5,143 nt of DNA from an uncultured Oscillospiraceae bacterium. GTDB taxonomy: Bacteria; Bacillota; Clostridia; Oscillospirales; Oscillospiraceae. Positions 1 to 5,143 of the stretch are shown here, in pieces (the first letter of the stretch is position 1; each line of letters begins with the position of its first letter). The position numbers and the translations under genes are program-made. Under the pieces are notes generated by a model. It made no database searches and was not told the DNA's origin. It worked only from the letters and a program-made list of their open reading frames with translations. Location: NCBI GenBank assembly GCA_910577805.1, contig CAJTOE010000171.1, positions 1 through 5,143 of the forward strand, given 5' to 3'.

Positions 1-99
1 GGGATTGGGGTTGCTGGCAGGGGGAGTGTCGCTGTTGCCGCAGGAAACCAGGGCGAACGTCATTGCGACAGCCAGCAGGGATGCAAGAAGCTTTTTCAT
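1..99 (-). CDS. lsrB: AI-2 binding lipoprotein LsrB, N-terminal fragment (cut by left edge)
   Basis: Only the first 33 codons lie in the window. The start is ATG at 99-97, with a GGAGGT ribosome binding site at 112-107, seven bases upstream. The visible peptide has a Lys-Lys n-region, a hydrophobic stretch (residues 4-18) and a lipobox LVSC with the lipidated cysteine at residue 20. A Gly/Ser/Thr/Pro/Asn-rich linker follows, so this is a lipoprotein signal peptide. In the family, the LsrB fold captures AI-2 outside the cell and hands it to the LsrCD channel. The name rests on position: it is the gene directly after lsrA-lsrC-lsrD, where lsrB sits in E. coli. The ligand-binding domain is not visible, so a related sugar-binding protein (RbsB-like) cannot be excluded from this fragment. 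A lipid anchor rather than a cleaved secretory peptide fits a Gram-positive host. It is separated from lsrD by 54 bases containing a hairpin. Confidence 0.8.
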   Translation of the reverse strand, partial: MKKLLASLLAVAMTFALVSCGNSDTPPASNPNP

Positions 100-121
100 T
101 GTTTTTACCTCCAAAATTATT

Positions 122-148
122 ATATTCAAGGGAAAACCCCTGGAATAT
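122..148 (-). promoter_or_regulatory. Intercistronic hairpin between lsrD and lsrB
   Basis: Bases 122-132 and 138-148 form an inverted repeat: six pairs (ATATTC with GAATAT), one A-G mismatch, then four pairs (AGGG with CCCT), around a five-base loop. It lies just after the lsrD stop (156-154) and ends ten bases before the lsrB ribosome binding site. In the direction of transcription it is followed by AATAATTTTGG, not a run of T, so it does not look like an intrinsic terminator. Hairpins at this place, 5' of a binding-protein gene in an ABC operon, are known elsewhere to mark RNA processing or to protect the downstream message, allowing more binding protein than permease. That role here is inference. 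Confidence 0.5.
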
Positions 149-153
149 CCACG

Positions 154-1179
154 CTATTTCACGGCCGGGGTCTTTTTCCCGGCGCGCAGGCCGGCGGCCC
201 AGGCGATGACGGAGGGGTTGCTGACCAAAGACCGGCCCACGACCACCGCCACCAGCAGTACGCCGATGGGAATGTCCAGATACTGCTTATGGATGCCGAA
301 GCACAGGGGCATTCCGAAGCGCATCAGGGTGATGGCGATTGCCGCCAGGGCGGTGCCCAGAGCGGAGCCCTTGCCGCCGGTGGAGAGGGTGCCGCCCAGG
401 ACGCAGGCGGTGATGATCGTCATGGTGAAGCTGCCGCCCAGGTCGGACTTGGCGGTGCCCAGCTGGGAGGTCATAATTACGCCGGTGATCCCCGCCGCCA
501 GGGCGCTGAGGACGTAGGTGGACAGAATGACCAGGCGGCTGTTGATGCCGGAGTACTCGGCGGCGGAGGGGTTGACCCCCACCAGGAACACCCTGCGGCC
601 GTACTTGGTCCGGTGGAGCAGCAGATATGCCGCCAGGAGCATCACCAGGAAAATGACGATTTGCAGGGGAACCAGCCCAAAGACCTTGATTTTGGTCAGG
701 GCCTTGAAGCTGTCGGGGAAGCCGCTGATGCCCTTATAGGCCTCGGTGCTGGACAGGGCCGACACCAGAAGCCCCAGGCCGGAGTACAGGAAGCTGCCGC
801 CCAGGGTGACCACCATAGCCTGAACCCCGCAGTAGGCCACGAAGAAGCCGCTGAGTGCGCCGCAGGCGGCGGCTACAGTCACGGCCAGCAGAGCCGCCAG
901 CCAGATGTTCAGTCCGAAATCCTGCCAGGCCACGCCGATGATGATGGAGGTGAGGCCCACGATGGCGCAGGACTGGATGTCGATGCCGCCGGTGATCATC
1001 ACGAAGGTGACGAACAGGGAGATGTACCAGATGGGCAGGTCGCTGTTGGCGGAGGTGAAAATACGGGCGAGGGACAGGAACTTGGGGTTCGCCGCGCCGA
1101 AAATCACGCATTCGACCACCAGGAGAGCGGCCAGGAACAGGTTCCAGCTGGTGTTGGGGCCTTTCAGGAGCTTTTTCAT
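154..1179 (-). CDS. lsrD: AI-2 ABC transporter permease LsrD
   Basis: A membrane permease of 341 residues, close to the about 330 of E. coli LsrD. It belongs to the sugar-type (CUT2/RbsC-like) permease family and should pair with LsrC to form the AI-2 channel in the cell membrane. Hydrophobic segments run through the whole chain, roughly eight to ten of them. Family marks are GGIDIQSCAIVGL (64-76), a basic cytoplasmic loop with TKYGRRVFLVG (191-201) that should contact the ATPase, and ACVLGG with a glycine-rich stretch after it (258-276). LsrD-like details include EAYKGISGFP (146-155), GTAKSDLGGSF (241-251) and VVVGRSL (312-318), all close to E. coli LsrD as remembered. The family motif IDISFGS reads IDIQSCA here. 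The start ATG (1179-1177) overlaps the lsrC stop by four bases (ATGA), with AAGGAGGGG just upstream, so the two genes are probably translationally coupled. Confidence 0.9.
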   Translation of the reverse strand: MKKLLKGPNTSWNLFLAALLVVECVIFGAANPKFLSLARIFTSANSDLPIWYISLFVTFVMITGGIDIQSCAIVGLTSIIIGVAWQDFGLNIWLAALLAVTVAAACGALSGFFVAYCGVQAMVVTLGGSFLYSGLGLLVSALSSTEAYKGISGFPDSFKALTKIKVFGLVPLQIVIFLVMLLAAYLLLHRTKYGRRVFLVGVNPSAAEYSGINSRLVILSTYVLSALAAGITGVIMTSQLGTAKSDLGGSFTMTIITACVLGGTLSTGGKGSALGTALAAIAITLMRFGMPLCFGIHKQYLDIPIGVLLVAVVVGRSLVSNPSVIAWAAGLRAGKKTPAVK

Positions 1180-2180
1180 TTGGTCCCCTCCTTCCCGCTG
1201 GCAGCGGTGCGGGCGGACAGGCGGGCGTGGCGGTTGTTGACCGCGGCCCGGTGCTGCATCAGCGCGTCAATGACCACAATGGTAATGAGGATTACGCCGG
1301 TAATGGCGTTGTCGTAGTTGGAGGAGAAGTTCATGAACACCAGCAGATAGCTGATGGAGGCCATGATGACCGCTCCGATGGCCGCGCCGATGACGGAGCC
1401 AACGCCGCCGGACAGGCTGATGCCGCCCAGCACGCAGGCGGCCACCGCCTTCATCTCGTAGCCGTTGCCGCTCAGGGAGGTGACGATGCCGATGCGGCTG
1501 CAAAAGATGATGCCGCCAATGGCGCTGAGTACGCCGCAGATCACATAGGCCAGCACCTTTGTGCGGGTGGCGGGGATGCCCACCAGCTCCGCGCCGCCTG
1601 CGTTGTCGCCCACGGCGATGAAATACCGGCCCTTCCGGGTGCGGGTGAGCAGGGCGTGAATGAGCAGAGTCAGCAGTACCGCACAGCAGTAGTAGATGGT
1701 AAAGCTGCCTACCAGGGTCATGGAGGAAATGTCCTTAAATGCCTTGGGGAGCTGGTTCACCTGCTCCGCGCCCACCTGAAGGTACATCATGCCCCGCAGG
1801 ATGCCGTTGGTGCCCAGGGTGAAGATCAGGGAGGGGATTTTCATGACCGCCACGCCCCAGCCGTTTATGAGGCCGACCACAGCGCCGATGCAGATGCCCA
1901 CGGCGAAGGCGGCGAACCAGTTGGAGCCGTTTTGAATCATGGTGCCCACCACCGCGGCCACCAGCCCCAGGTTGGAGCCGACGGACACGTCGATCTCCCC
2001 CACGAAGATGGCGAAAGCCATGCCCACGGCAATCAGGGTGTACACCACGGAGGTGTTGAAGCAGGCGCTGATGTTGGACAGGGTCAGAAAGGAGGGGTTG
2101 ATGATCCCCACCAGGAGGAACAGCGCGGCCAGGAAAAGAAAGCTGGTCGTTTCCCTGGCTTTCAGGATCTTTTTCATCAT
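1176..2180 (-). CDS. lsrC: AI-2 ABC transporter permease LsrC
   Basis: A membrane permease of 334 residues, similar in length to E. coli LsrC (342), and expected to form the AI-2 channel together with LsrD. Visible family motifs are EIDVSVGS (62-69), KIPSLIFTLGT (114-124), the cytoplasmic coupling loop around TRKGRYFIAVGDNAGGAELVG (181-201) and EMKAVAACVLGGISL (242-256). The last of these is almost the same as in E. coli LsrC as remembered. Roughly eight to ten hydrophobic spans are seen, with a polar, basic C-terminal tail from about residue 309. Two ATG codons stand side by side at 2180 and 2177. AGGAGG at 2190-2185 lies four bases from the first and seven from the second, so the second ATG (333 residues) is the better spaced start. 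Either way the gene overlaps the lsrA stop (four bases or one base). Related ribose permeases are the main alternative, but the LsrA neighbour and the gene order favour LsrC. Confidence 0.9.
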   Translation of the reverse strand: MMKKILKARETTSFLFLAALFLLVGIINPSFLTLSNISACFNTSVVYTLIAVGMAFAIFVGEIDVSVGSNLGLVAAVVGTMIQNGSNWFAAFAVGICIGAVVGLINGWGVAVMKIPSLIFTLGTNGILRGMMYLQVGAEQVNQLPKAFKDISSMTLVGSFTIYYCCAVLLTLLIHALLTRTRKGRYFIAVGDNAGGAELVGIPATRTKVLAYVICGVLSAIGGIIFCSRIGIVTSLSGNGYEMKAVAACVLGGISLSGGVGSVIGAAIGAVIMASISYLLVFMNFSSNYDNAITGVILITIVVIDALMQHRAAVNNRHARLSARTAASGKEGTK

Positions 2181-3703
2181 GCACCCTCCTTTTCCAGAAT
2201 ACCGAAGGCCGCTGCCGTCAGGTTATCTTGATTGATGTCCTCCTTCTGGAACTCGGCGTTGACCCGGCCCTGGTACATAATGACCACCCGGTCCGCCAGC
2301 TCCACCATCTCCTCCATGTCGCTGGAGATCAAAAGCACGGACACCCCCTGCTCCCGGAGCTGGTGAATGATGCTGTACACGTCGCCGCGGGCGGCGGCGT
2401 CGATGCCGCGGGTGGGTTCGTCCAGCACCACGATCTGGGGGGCGGTGGACAGGCTGCGGCCAATGACGATTTTTTGCTGGTTGCCGCCGGACAGACTGCC
2501 GGCAAGCTGGTCGTGGCCGGTGACCTTGGTGCGGAAATTTTCCACGTATTTCTGGGTCGTCTCCCGCTCGGACCGGCGGTTGAGCAGGAACCGGCCCATG
2601 TAGGAGCTGAACAGGTTGGCGCTGGTGGTGTTGGCGGCCACATCGCAGATTTTGAACAGGCCGTTTAGGTGCCGGTCCTCCGGGACGTAGTTCAGCCCCG
2701 CCCGGATCACCTGCTGGGTCTTCCGGCCGGTGATGTCCTGGCCGTTGAGCAGGACTTTTCCGCCCAAAACCTTATCCATGCCGAAAATGGTGGTAGCCAT
2801 CTCGGTCCGGCCCGCGCCCACCACGCCGGCGACCCCTAAAATCTCGCCGGGGTAGACCTTCAGGCTCACGTCCGAGAAGCCGTAGCCGCTGAAGTCCTGA
2901 AGCTCCAGCACCGGGCTGGCGGTGTAGTCCACCGGCGCCGCGCTGGTATGTCCGGGTCCCTGGGCCTCCTCGGTGTTGGGGGGGAGCAGGCCCTTGACCA
3001 GGTCCTCGCGGGTGAAATCGCTGACAGGACCCTGAATGGTGATCGTACCGTCCCGCATGATGGCCACGTGGGTGGCGATCTCAAAGACCTCTGCCAGACG
3101 GTGGGTGATGTAAATTACGCCGATGCCCTTGGAGCGCAGGTCCGTGACACATTTGAACAGGCTCTGGACCTCGTCGAAGGTGAGGGCGGAGGTAGGCTCG
3201 TCTAGGATAAGCAGCTGGGCGTGGCGCAGCAGCCCCCGCAAAATTTCCACAAGCTGCTGCTCCGCGATGGACAGGCTGCCGGCCTTCCGGTCCAGGTCCA
3301 GGTGCCAGCCCACCTCGTCCATGGTGGACACTAGCTCCTTGTGCAGCTCCGCCTTGCTCTGGGAGAAGCCGATGAGAATGTTTTCCTCCACGGTCATATT
3401 GGGGAAGAGAAGAGGCTCCTGGGGGACCATGTAGATGCCGTGGGCCAGGGCGGCGGAGGTGCGGTGGACACTGACGGGTTCGCCCCGGACGGCCAGCTGG
3501 CCGCTGTCGCAGGTGTAAATGCCCATGACGATCTTCATCAGGGTGGACTTGCCCGCGCCGTTGCCGCCGATGAGGGCCAGCACCTCGCCGGGCAGGATAT
3601 CCAGGCTGATCCCCTTCAGCACGGCGTTCAGGCCAAAGGACTTATAAATGTTCCGGATCGACAGCAGAGGTACAGTTCCCTGCGCGGCTTCGTTGCGTCC
3701 CAC
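2177..3703 (-). CDS. lsrA: AI-2 ABC transporter ATP-binding protein LsrA
   Basis: A twin-domain ATPase of 508 residues (E. coli LsrA has 511) that would drive AI-2 import through LsrCD from the cytoplasmic face. Domain 1 has a Walker A GGNGAGKST (46-54), a Q-loop in VPQEPLLFP (93-101), a degenerate signature LSIAEQQ (144-150), a Walker B LLILDEPTS (164-172) and the switch His at 201. Domain 2 has an altered Walker A GVVGAGRTE (293-301, Arg in place of Lys), an intact signature LSGGNQQ (404-410), a Walker B VVLDEPTRG (425-433) and SSD (460-462) in place of the switch His. One good and one impaired site is usual for sugar-type importers such as RbsA and MglA. The stretch GIYMVPQEPLLFP is a close match to LsrA rather than RbsA. 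The start is taken as GTG at 3703, because GGAGGAG (3715-3709) stands five bases upstream. The in-frame ATG at 3727 has no ribosome binding site. First gene of the transport operon. Confidence 0.93.
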   Translation of the reverse strand: MGRNEAAQGTVPLLSIRNIYKSFGLNAVLKGISLDILPGEVLALIGGNGAGKSTLMKIVMGIYTCDSGQLAVRGEPVSVHRTSAALAHGIYMVPQEPLLFPNMTVEENILIGFSQSKAELHKELVSTMDEVGWHLDLDRKAGSLSIAEQQLVEILRGLLRHAQLLILDEPTSALTFDEVQSLFKCVTDLRSKGIGVIYITHRLAEVFEIATHVAIMRDGTITIQGPVSDFTREDLVKGLLPPNTEEAQGPGHTSAAPVDYTASPVLELQDFSGYGFSDVSLKVYPGEILGVAGVVGAGRTEMATTIFGMDKVLGGKVLLNGQDITGRKTQQVIRAGLNYVPEDRHLNGLFKICDVAANTTSANLFSSYMGRFLLNRRSERETTQKYVENFRTKVTGHDQLAGSLSGGNQQKIVIGRSLSTAPQIVVLDEPTRGIDAAARGDVYSIIHQLREQGVSVLLISSDMEEMVELADRVVIMYQGRVNAEFQKEDINQDNLTAAAFGILEKEGA

Positions 3704-3708
3704 GGCAG

Positions 3709-3715
3709 CTCCTCC
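3709..3715 (-). promoter_or_regulatory. Ribosome binding site that sets the GTG start of lsrA
   Basis: GGAGGAG on the minus strand, five bases before GTG at 3703-3701. The upstream ATG at 3727-3725 is preceded only by TATTTTTTGAC, which has no Shine-Dalgarno match. This favours the GTG start, which gives a protein beginning close to where E. coli LsrA does. Confidence 0.75.
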
Positions 3716-3736
3716 ATTTCTATCCATGTCAAAAAA

Positions 3737-3752
3737 TACAAATGTTGTAACC
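3737..3752 (-). promoter_or_regulatory. Candidate LsrR operator in the lsrA leader
   Basis: The minus strand reads GGTTACAACATTTGTA. It contains a perfect dyad TACAA-CAT-TTGTA (3749-3737) and matches the site before lsrR at 15 of 16 positions. It starts 23 bases after the lsrA -10 element, which puts it about 17 to 33 bases downstream of the expected transcription start. A repressor bound there could block RNA polymerase escape. Assignment to LsrR is inference from the gene context; the sequence itself shows only the shared motif and its position. Confidence 0.6.
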
Positions 3753-3775
3753 GTTGCATTTTTGTTTTCGTCACT

Positions 3776-3804
3776 ATTATAAAACCTTTTTCCCCGTTTG
3801 TCAA
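3776..3804 (-). promoter_or_regulatory. Promoter of the lsrACDB operon, perfect sigma-A consensus
   Basis: On the minus strand there is TTGACA at 3804-3799, a 17-base spacer and TATAAT at 3781-3776. Both hexamers and the spacer length match the housekeeping consensus exactly. Transcription would begin near 3769, leaving a leader of about 66 bases before the lsrA GTG. A promoter this strong would be expected to depend on repression for control, which fits the candidate operator just downstream. Confidence 0.85.
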
Positions 3805-3969
3805 CCGCGGGAACGGCTTCTGCGGGCTGCGCAGGCGGTTGATTTCGACAGAAAATCCCAAAACCTGTTTCTTTTTTACTGGATTTTATTTCTTCTGCAC
3901 AAAGCGGACCGGGAAACTTTAGGAGATTTGCTGATTTTTTGCTTTTATGGATATTCGCGCCTCTTTTGT
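3805..3969. other. Spacer between the divergent lsrA and lsrR promoters
   Basis: These 165 bases separate the two -35 elements. No convincing gene or RNA structure is seen, and no clear catabolite-control (cre) site. The only structure near the lsrA promoter is a short inverted repeat CTGCG-N5-CGCAG at 3820-3834, 16 bases upstream of the lsrA -35 element, where an activator might bind. The arms are only five bases long, so it may be chance. The rest is AT-rich, with T tracts on the plus strand around 3871-3895 and 3931-3945. Together with both promoters and leaders it makes up the 358-base gap between the lsrA and lsrR coding regions. Confidence 0.5.
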
Positions 3970-3999
3970 TTGACAAGGAAAAGCCTTTGGTGCTATACT
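3970..3999 (+). promoter_or_regulatory. Promoter of lsrR (and probably lsrK)
   Basis: TTGACA at 3970-3975, an 18-base spacer and TATACT at 3994-3999, one mismatch from consensus in total, with a TGC extension (3991-3993) directly before the -10. Transcription would start near 4006, giving a leader of about 55 bases before the lsrR ATG. Confidence 0.8.
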
Positions 4000-4022
4000 A
4001 TGAACATAAGACATTTGACTCT

Positions 4023-4038
4023 GGTTTCAACATTTGTA
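4023..4038 (+). promoter_or_regulatory. Candidate LsrR operator in the lsrR leader
   Basis: GGTTTCAACATTTGTA, differing from the lsrA-side copy only at the fifth base. The dyad is weaker here (TTCAA-CAT-TTGTA). It starts 23 bases after the lsrR -10 element, the same distance as on the lsrA side, which supports joint control and autorepression. A further ACATTTG at 4011-4017 repeats part of the motif 19 bases upstream. Confidence 0.6.
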
Positions 4039-4061
4039 AAACGGGAGGAGGTGCTGCCCCT

Positions 4062-5000
4062 ATGGACCCCATTGAGGCGAAGCAGGACTATGAAAATATC
4101 CTGATGAACCGGGCCGCCTGGTATTACTATATGGAAAATTATACCCAGCAGAACATCTCCGACCTGCTGGGCGTCAGCCGGGCCAAGGTGATCTCTTTGC
4201 TGGAGCGGGCGCGGCAGAACGGCGTGATTCAGTTCCGCATCCGCCAGGAGGGGGACCGGCGCATTCAGATGGAGCAGAAGCTGACGGACCGGTTCGGCCT
4301 GAAGGATGTGTTTACCGTCCCCGGCGCGGGAACGCTGGCGAATCTGAACGAGAGCATCGCCCAGGCCGCCGCGATGTACATCATCCGCCGGCTGGGGGAG
4401 GACGATTTCCTCAACGTGGGCTATGGCGACACCACCAGCCGGGTGCTGAACTATCTGGCTATGGCGGCGGAGAAGCCCTTGAATGTGGTCAGCCTCACGG
4501 GAGGGGTGAGCTACTATCTGCCCAACGCCAACTCCAACGTGTTCAACGCCCGCCTGCACCTGATCCCATCCCCGTTATTGCTGTCCAGCCCGGACCTGCG
4601 GGAGGCCATGCGGCAGGAGCCGGTGGTGGAGGAGATTTACCGCATGATACCCCTGTCCCACATGAGCGTGGTGGGCATCGGCAGTATGAGCGACCAGGCG
4701 ACCATCGTGAAAAACGGCATTTTTAATGGAAACGACTTCACTGTCCTGAAGCTCCAGGGGGCGGTGGGGGATATTTTGAGCCACTTTATGGACAAAAACG
4801 GCGATTTGGTGGCCATGGACCAGGAGGACCGGCTGATGAGCACCCGCCTGGAGGACCTGCGCAAGCTGGAAAATGTAGTCGGCGTGGCGGGCGGGCCGTC
4901 CAAGCTGGACGCGATCCTGGCGGCGCTGCGGGGGGGCTATCTGGACGTGCTGATTACCGACGAGGAGACGGCGCGGTCCCTGCTGGAGCAGAGCGGCTGA
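4062..5000 (+). CDS. lsrR: LsrR, AI-2-responsive transcriptional repressor (SorC/DeoR-type)
   Basis: A protein of 312 residues (E. coli LsrR has 317). The N-terminal helix-turn-helix lies at about 28-49, after an AAWYYYMENYTQQNISDLLG stretch typical of SorC-family regulators. The rest is the sugar-phosphate-like sensor domain, with NVGYGDTTSR (118-127), SLTGGV, a VVGIGSM segment, GAVGDIL (233-239) and VGVAGGPSK (273-281) near the C-terminus. Alignment by eye with E. coli LsrR places its phospho-AI-2 contacts Asp243 and Lys288 at Asp237 and Lys281 here, so ligand response is probably retained. In known systems it represses both lsrA and lsrR promoters until phospho-AI-2 binds. The start is ATG at 4062, because AGGAGGTG (4046-4053) stands eight bases upstream. 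A longer in-frame reading from 3939 would run through the promoter and is not used. Transcribed divergently from lsrACDB, with lsrK following 70 bases after the stop. Confidence 0.92.
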   Translation: MDPIEAKQDYENILMNRAAWYYYMENYTQQNISDLLGVSRAKVISLLERARQNGVIQFRIRQEGDRRIQMEQKLTDRFGLKDVFTVPGAGTLANLNESIAQAAAMYIIRRLGEDDFLNVGYGDTTSRVLNYLAMAAEKPLNVVSLTGGVSYYLPNANSNVFNARLHLIPSPLLLSSPDLREAMRQEPVVEEIYRMIPLSHMSVVGIGSMSDQATIVKNGIFNGNDFTVLKLQGAVGDILSHFMDKNGDLVAMDQEDRLMSTRLEDLRKLENVVGVAGGPSKLDAILAALRGGYLDVLITDEETARSLLEQSG

Positions 5001-5070
5001 ATACCCAAGGGCAATTCTATTTTGCGAATGATTTTAACCATATATCATATCATTGTAGGAGGCGGCAGCT
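5001..5070 (+). other. lsrR-lsrK gap, no clear terminator
   Basis: Seventy bases, AT-rich from about 5015 to 5055. No GC-rich hairpin with a T run is present, so read-through from lsrR into lsrK is likely. A weak promoter-like pair can be drawn (TTGCGA at 5022-5027 with TATCAT at 5043-5048), but its spacing is only 15 bases. The 16-base operator motif is not repeated here. The lsrK ribosome binding site AGGAGG is at 5057-5062, eight bases before the ATG. Confidence 0.45.
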
Positions 5071-5143
5071 ATGGCGCAGTATTTGATGGCAGTGGACGCC
5101 GGGACCGGCAGCGTCCGGGCGGTGGTGTTCGACGCGGACGGCA
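5071..5143 (+). CDS. lsrK: AI-2 kinase LsrK, N-terminal fragment (cut by right edge)
   Basis: The first 24 codons of a kinase of the FGGY carbohydrate-kinase family. The visible peptide, with YLMAVDAGTGSVRAVVFD at residues 4-21, contains the N-terminal phosphate-binding motif DAGTGS and follows the E. coli LsrK sequence (YLMALDAGTGSIRAVIFD, from memory) with only three conservative changes. LsrK phosphorylates imported AI-2 with ATP, which traps it in the cytoplasm and makes the LsrR inducer. The start is ATG at 5071, set by AGGAGG at 5057-5062. The short visible part could also fit another FGGY kinase such as xylulokinase, but the order lsrR-lsrK and the sequence likeness make LsrK much more likely. 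Confidence 0.88.
   Translation, partial: MAQYLMAVDAGTGSVRAVVFDADG

Noticed and set aside
289..1317. Long plus-strand open frame of 342 codons opposite lsrD
   Set aside because: Composition is rich in Gly, His, Gln, Ala and Asp with no recognisable domain. It is the antisense shadow of a GC-rich gene whose own protein matches LsrD throughout.
1227..2231. Long plus-strand open frame of 334 codons opposite lsrC
   Set aside because: Same shadow pattern, rich in His, Gly and Ala, and it conflicts with a well-supported LsrC on the other strand.
3731..3749. Dyad followed by a T run on the minus strand, which resembles a small terminator before lsrA
   Set aside because: The stem would have five pairs, mostly A-T, and a three-base loop, too weak for termination. 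The same dyad core before lsrR has no T run, so a protein-binding site is the better reading.
3805..3969. Possible catabolite-control (cre) or CRP site, or a small RNA, in the spacer
   Set aside because: The nearest match, around TGATTTCGACAGA at 3839-3851, misses key cre positions. No stable hairpin with terminator or RNA-like structure was found.
3704..3976. In-frame 91-residue extension of lsrA
   Set aside because: It would cross the consensus promoter and candidate operator, has AT-rich non-family sequence, and lacks a ribosome binding site. E. coli LsrA has no such extension.
3939..4061. In-frame 41-residue extension of lsrR
   Set aside because: It runs through the -35 and -10 elements of the lsrR promoter, and a strong ribosome binding site marks ATG 4062.
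5022..5048. Promoter-like hexamers before lsrK
   Set aside because: TTGCGA and TATCAT are 15 bases apart, shorter than usual, in an AT-rich gap where such matches arise by chance; no terminator separates lsrR from lsrK.

Overview
This window looks like a nearly complete autoinducer-2 (AI-2) uptake and response locus of the Lsr type. It probably comes from a GC-rich Gram-positive, most likely a gut Clostridia lineage such as Oscillospiraceae or a relative. That guess rests on three things: GC-rich coding sequence with AT-rich gaps, strong GGAGG-type ribosome binding sites at every gene, and a solute-binding protein that begins with a lipoprotein signal peptide, as expected in a cell with one membrane. 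The taxonomic call is inference.

Layout from left to right. On the minus strand, reading from about 3703 down to 1, are lsrA (twin-domain ABC ATPase), lsrC and lsrD (membrane permeases) and the first 33 codons of lsrB (AI-2 binding lipoprotein), which is cut by the left edge. lsrA/lsrC and lsrC/lsrD overlap at ATGA. lsrD and lsrB are separated by 54 bases that hold a hairpin. On the plus strand are lsrR (repressor of the DeoR/SorC type, 4062-5000) and the first 24 codons of lsrK (AI-2 kinase of the FGGY family, from 5071), cut by the right edge. This lsrK-lsrR / lsrA-C-D-B divergent order is the one known from Escherichia coli and Salmonella.

The 358-base gap between lsrA and lsrR holds two divergent promoters with near-perfect sigma-A elements. 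Downstream of each is a copy of a 16-base motif (15 of 16 identical, containing a TACAA-N3-TTGTA dyad). Both copies sit exactly 23 bases after the -10 hexamer. These are the best candidates for LsrR operators and are the most informative non-coding feature here.

Expected circuit, from known Lsr systems: LsrB captures AI-2 at the cell surface, LsrACD imports it, LsrK phosphorylates it inside the cell, and phospho-AI-2 releases LsrR from both promoters, giving positive feedback. The two LsrR residues recalled from the E. coli structure as ligand contacts (Asp243 and Lys288) are present here as Asp237 and Lys281. The phospho-AI-2 processing genes lsrF and lsrG, if present, lie outside the window. 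No mobile element, CRISPR array, tRNA or rRNA was seen. The system is a known one. What is of interest is its occurrence in this kind of organism and the matched regulatory architecture.
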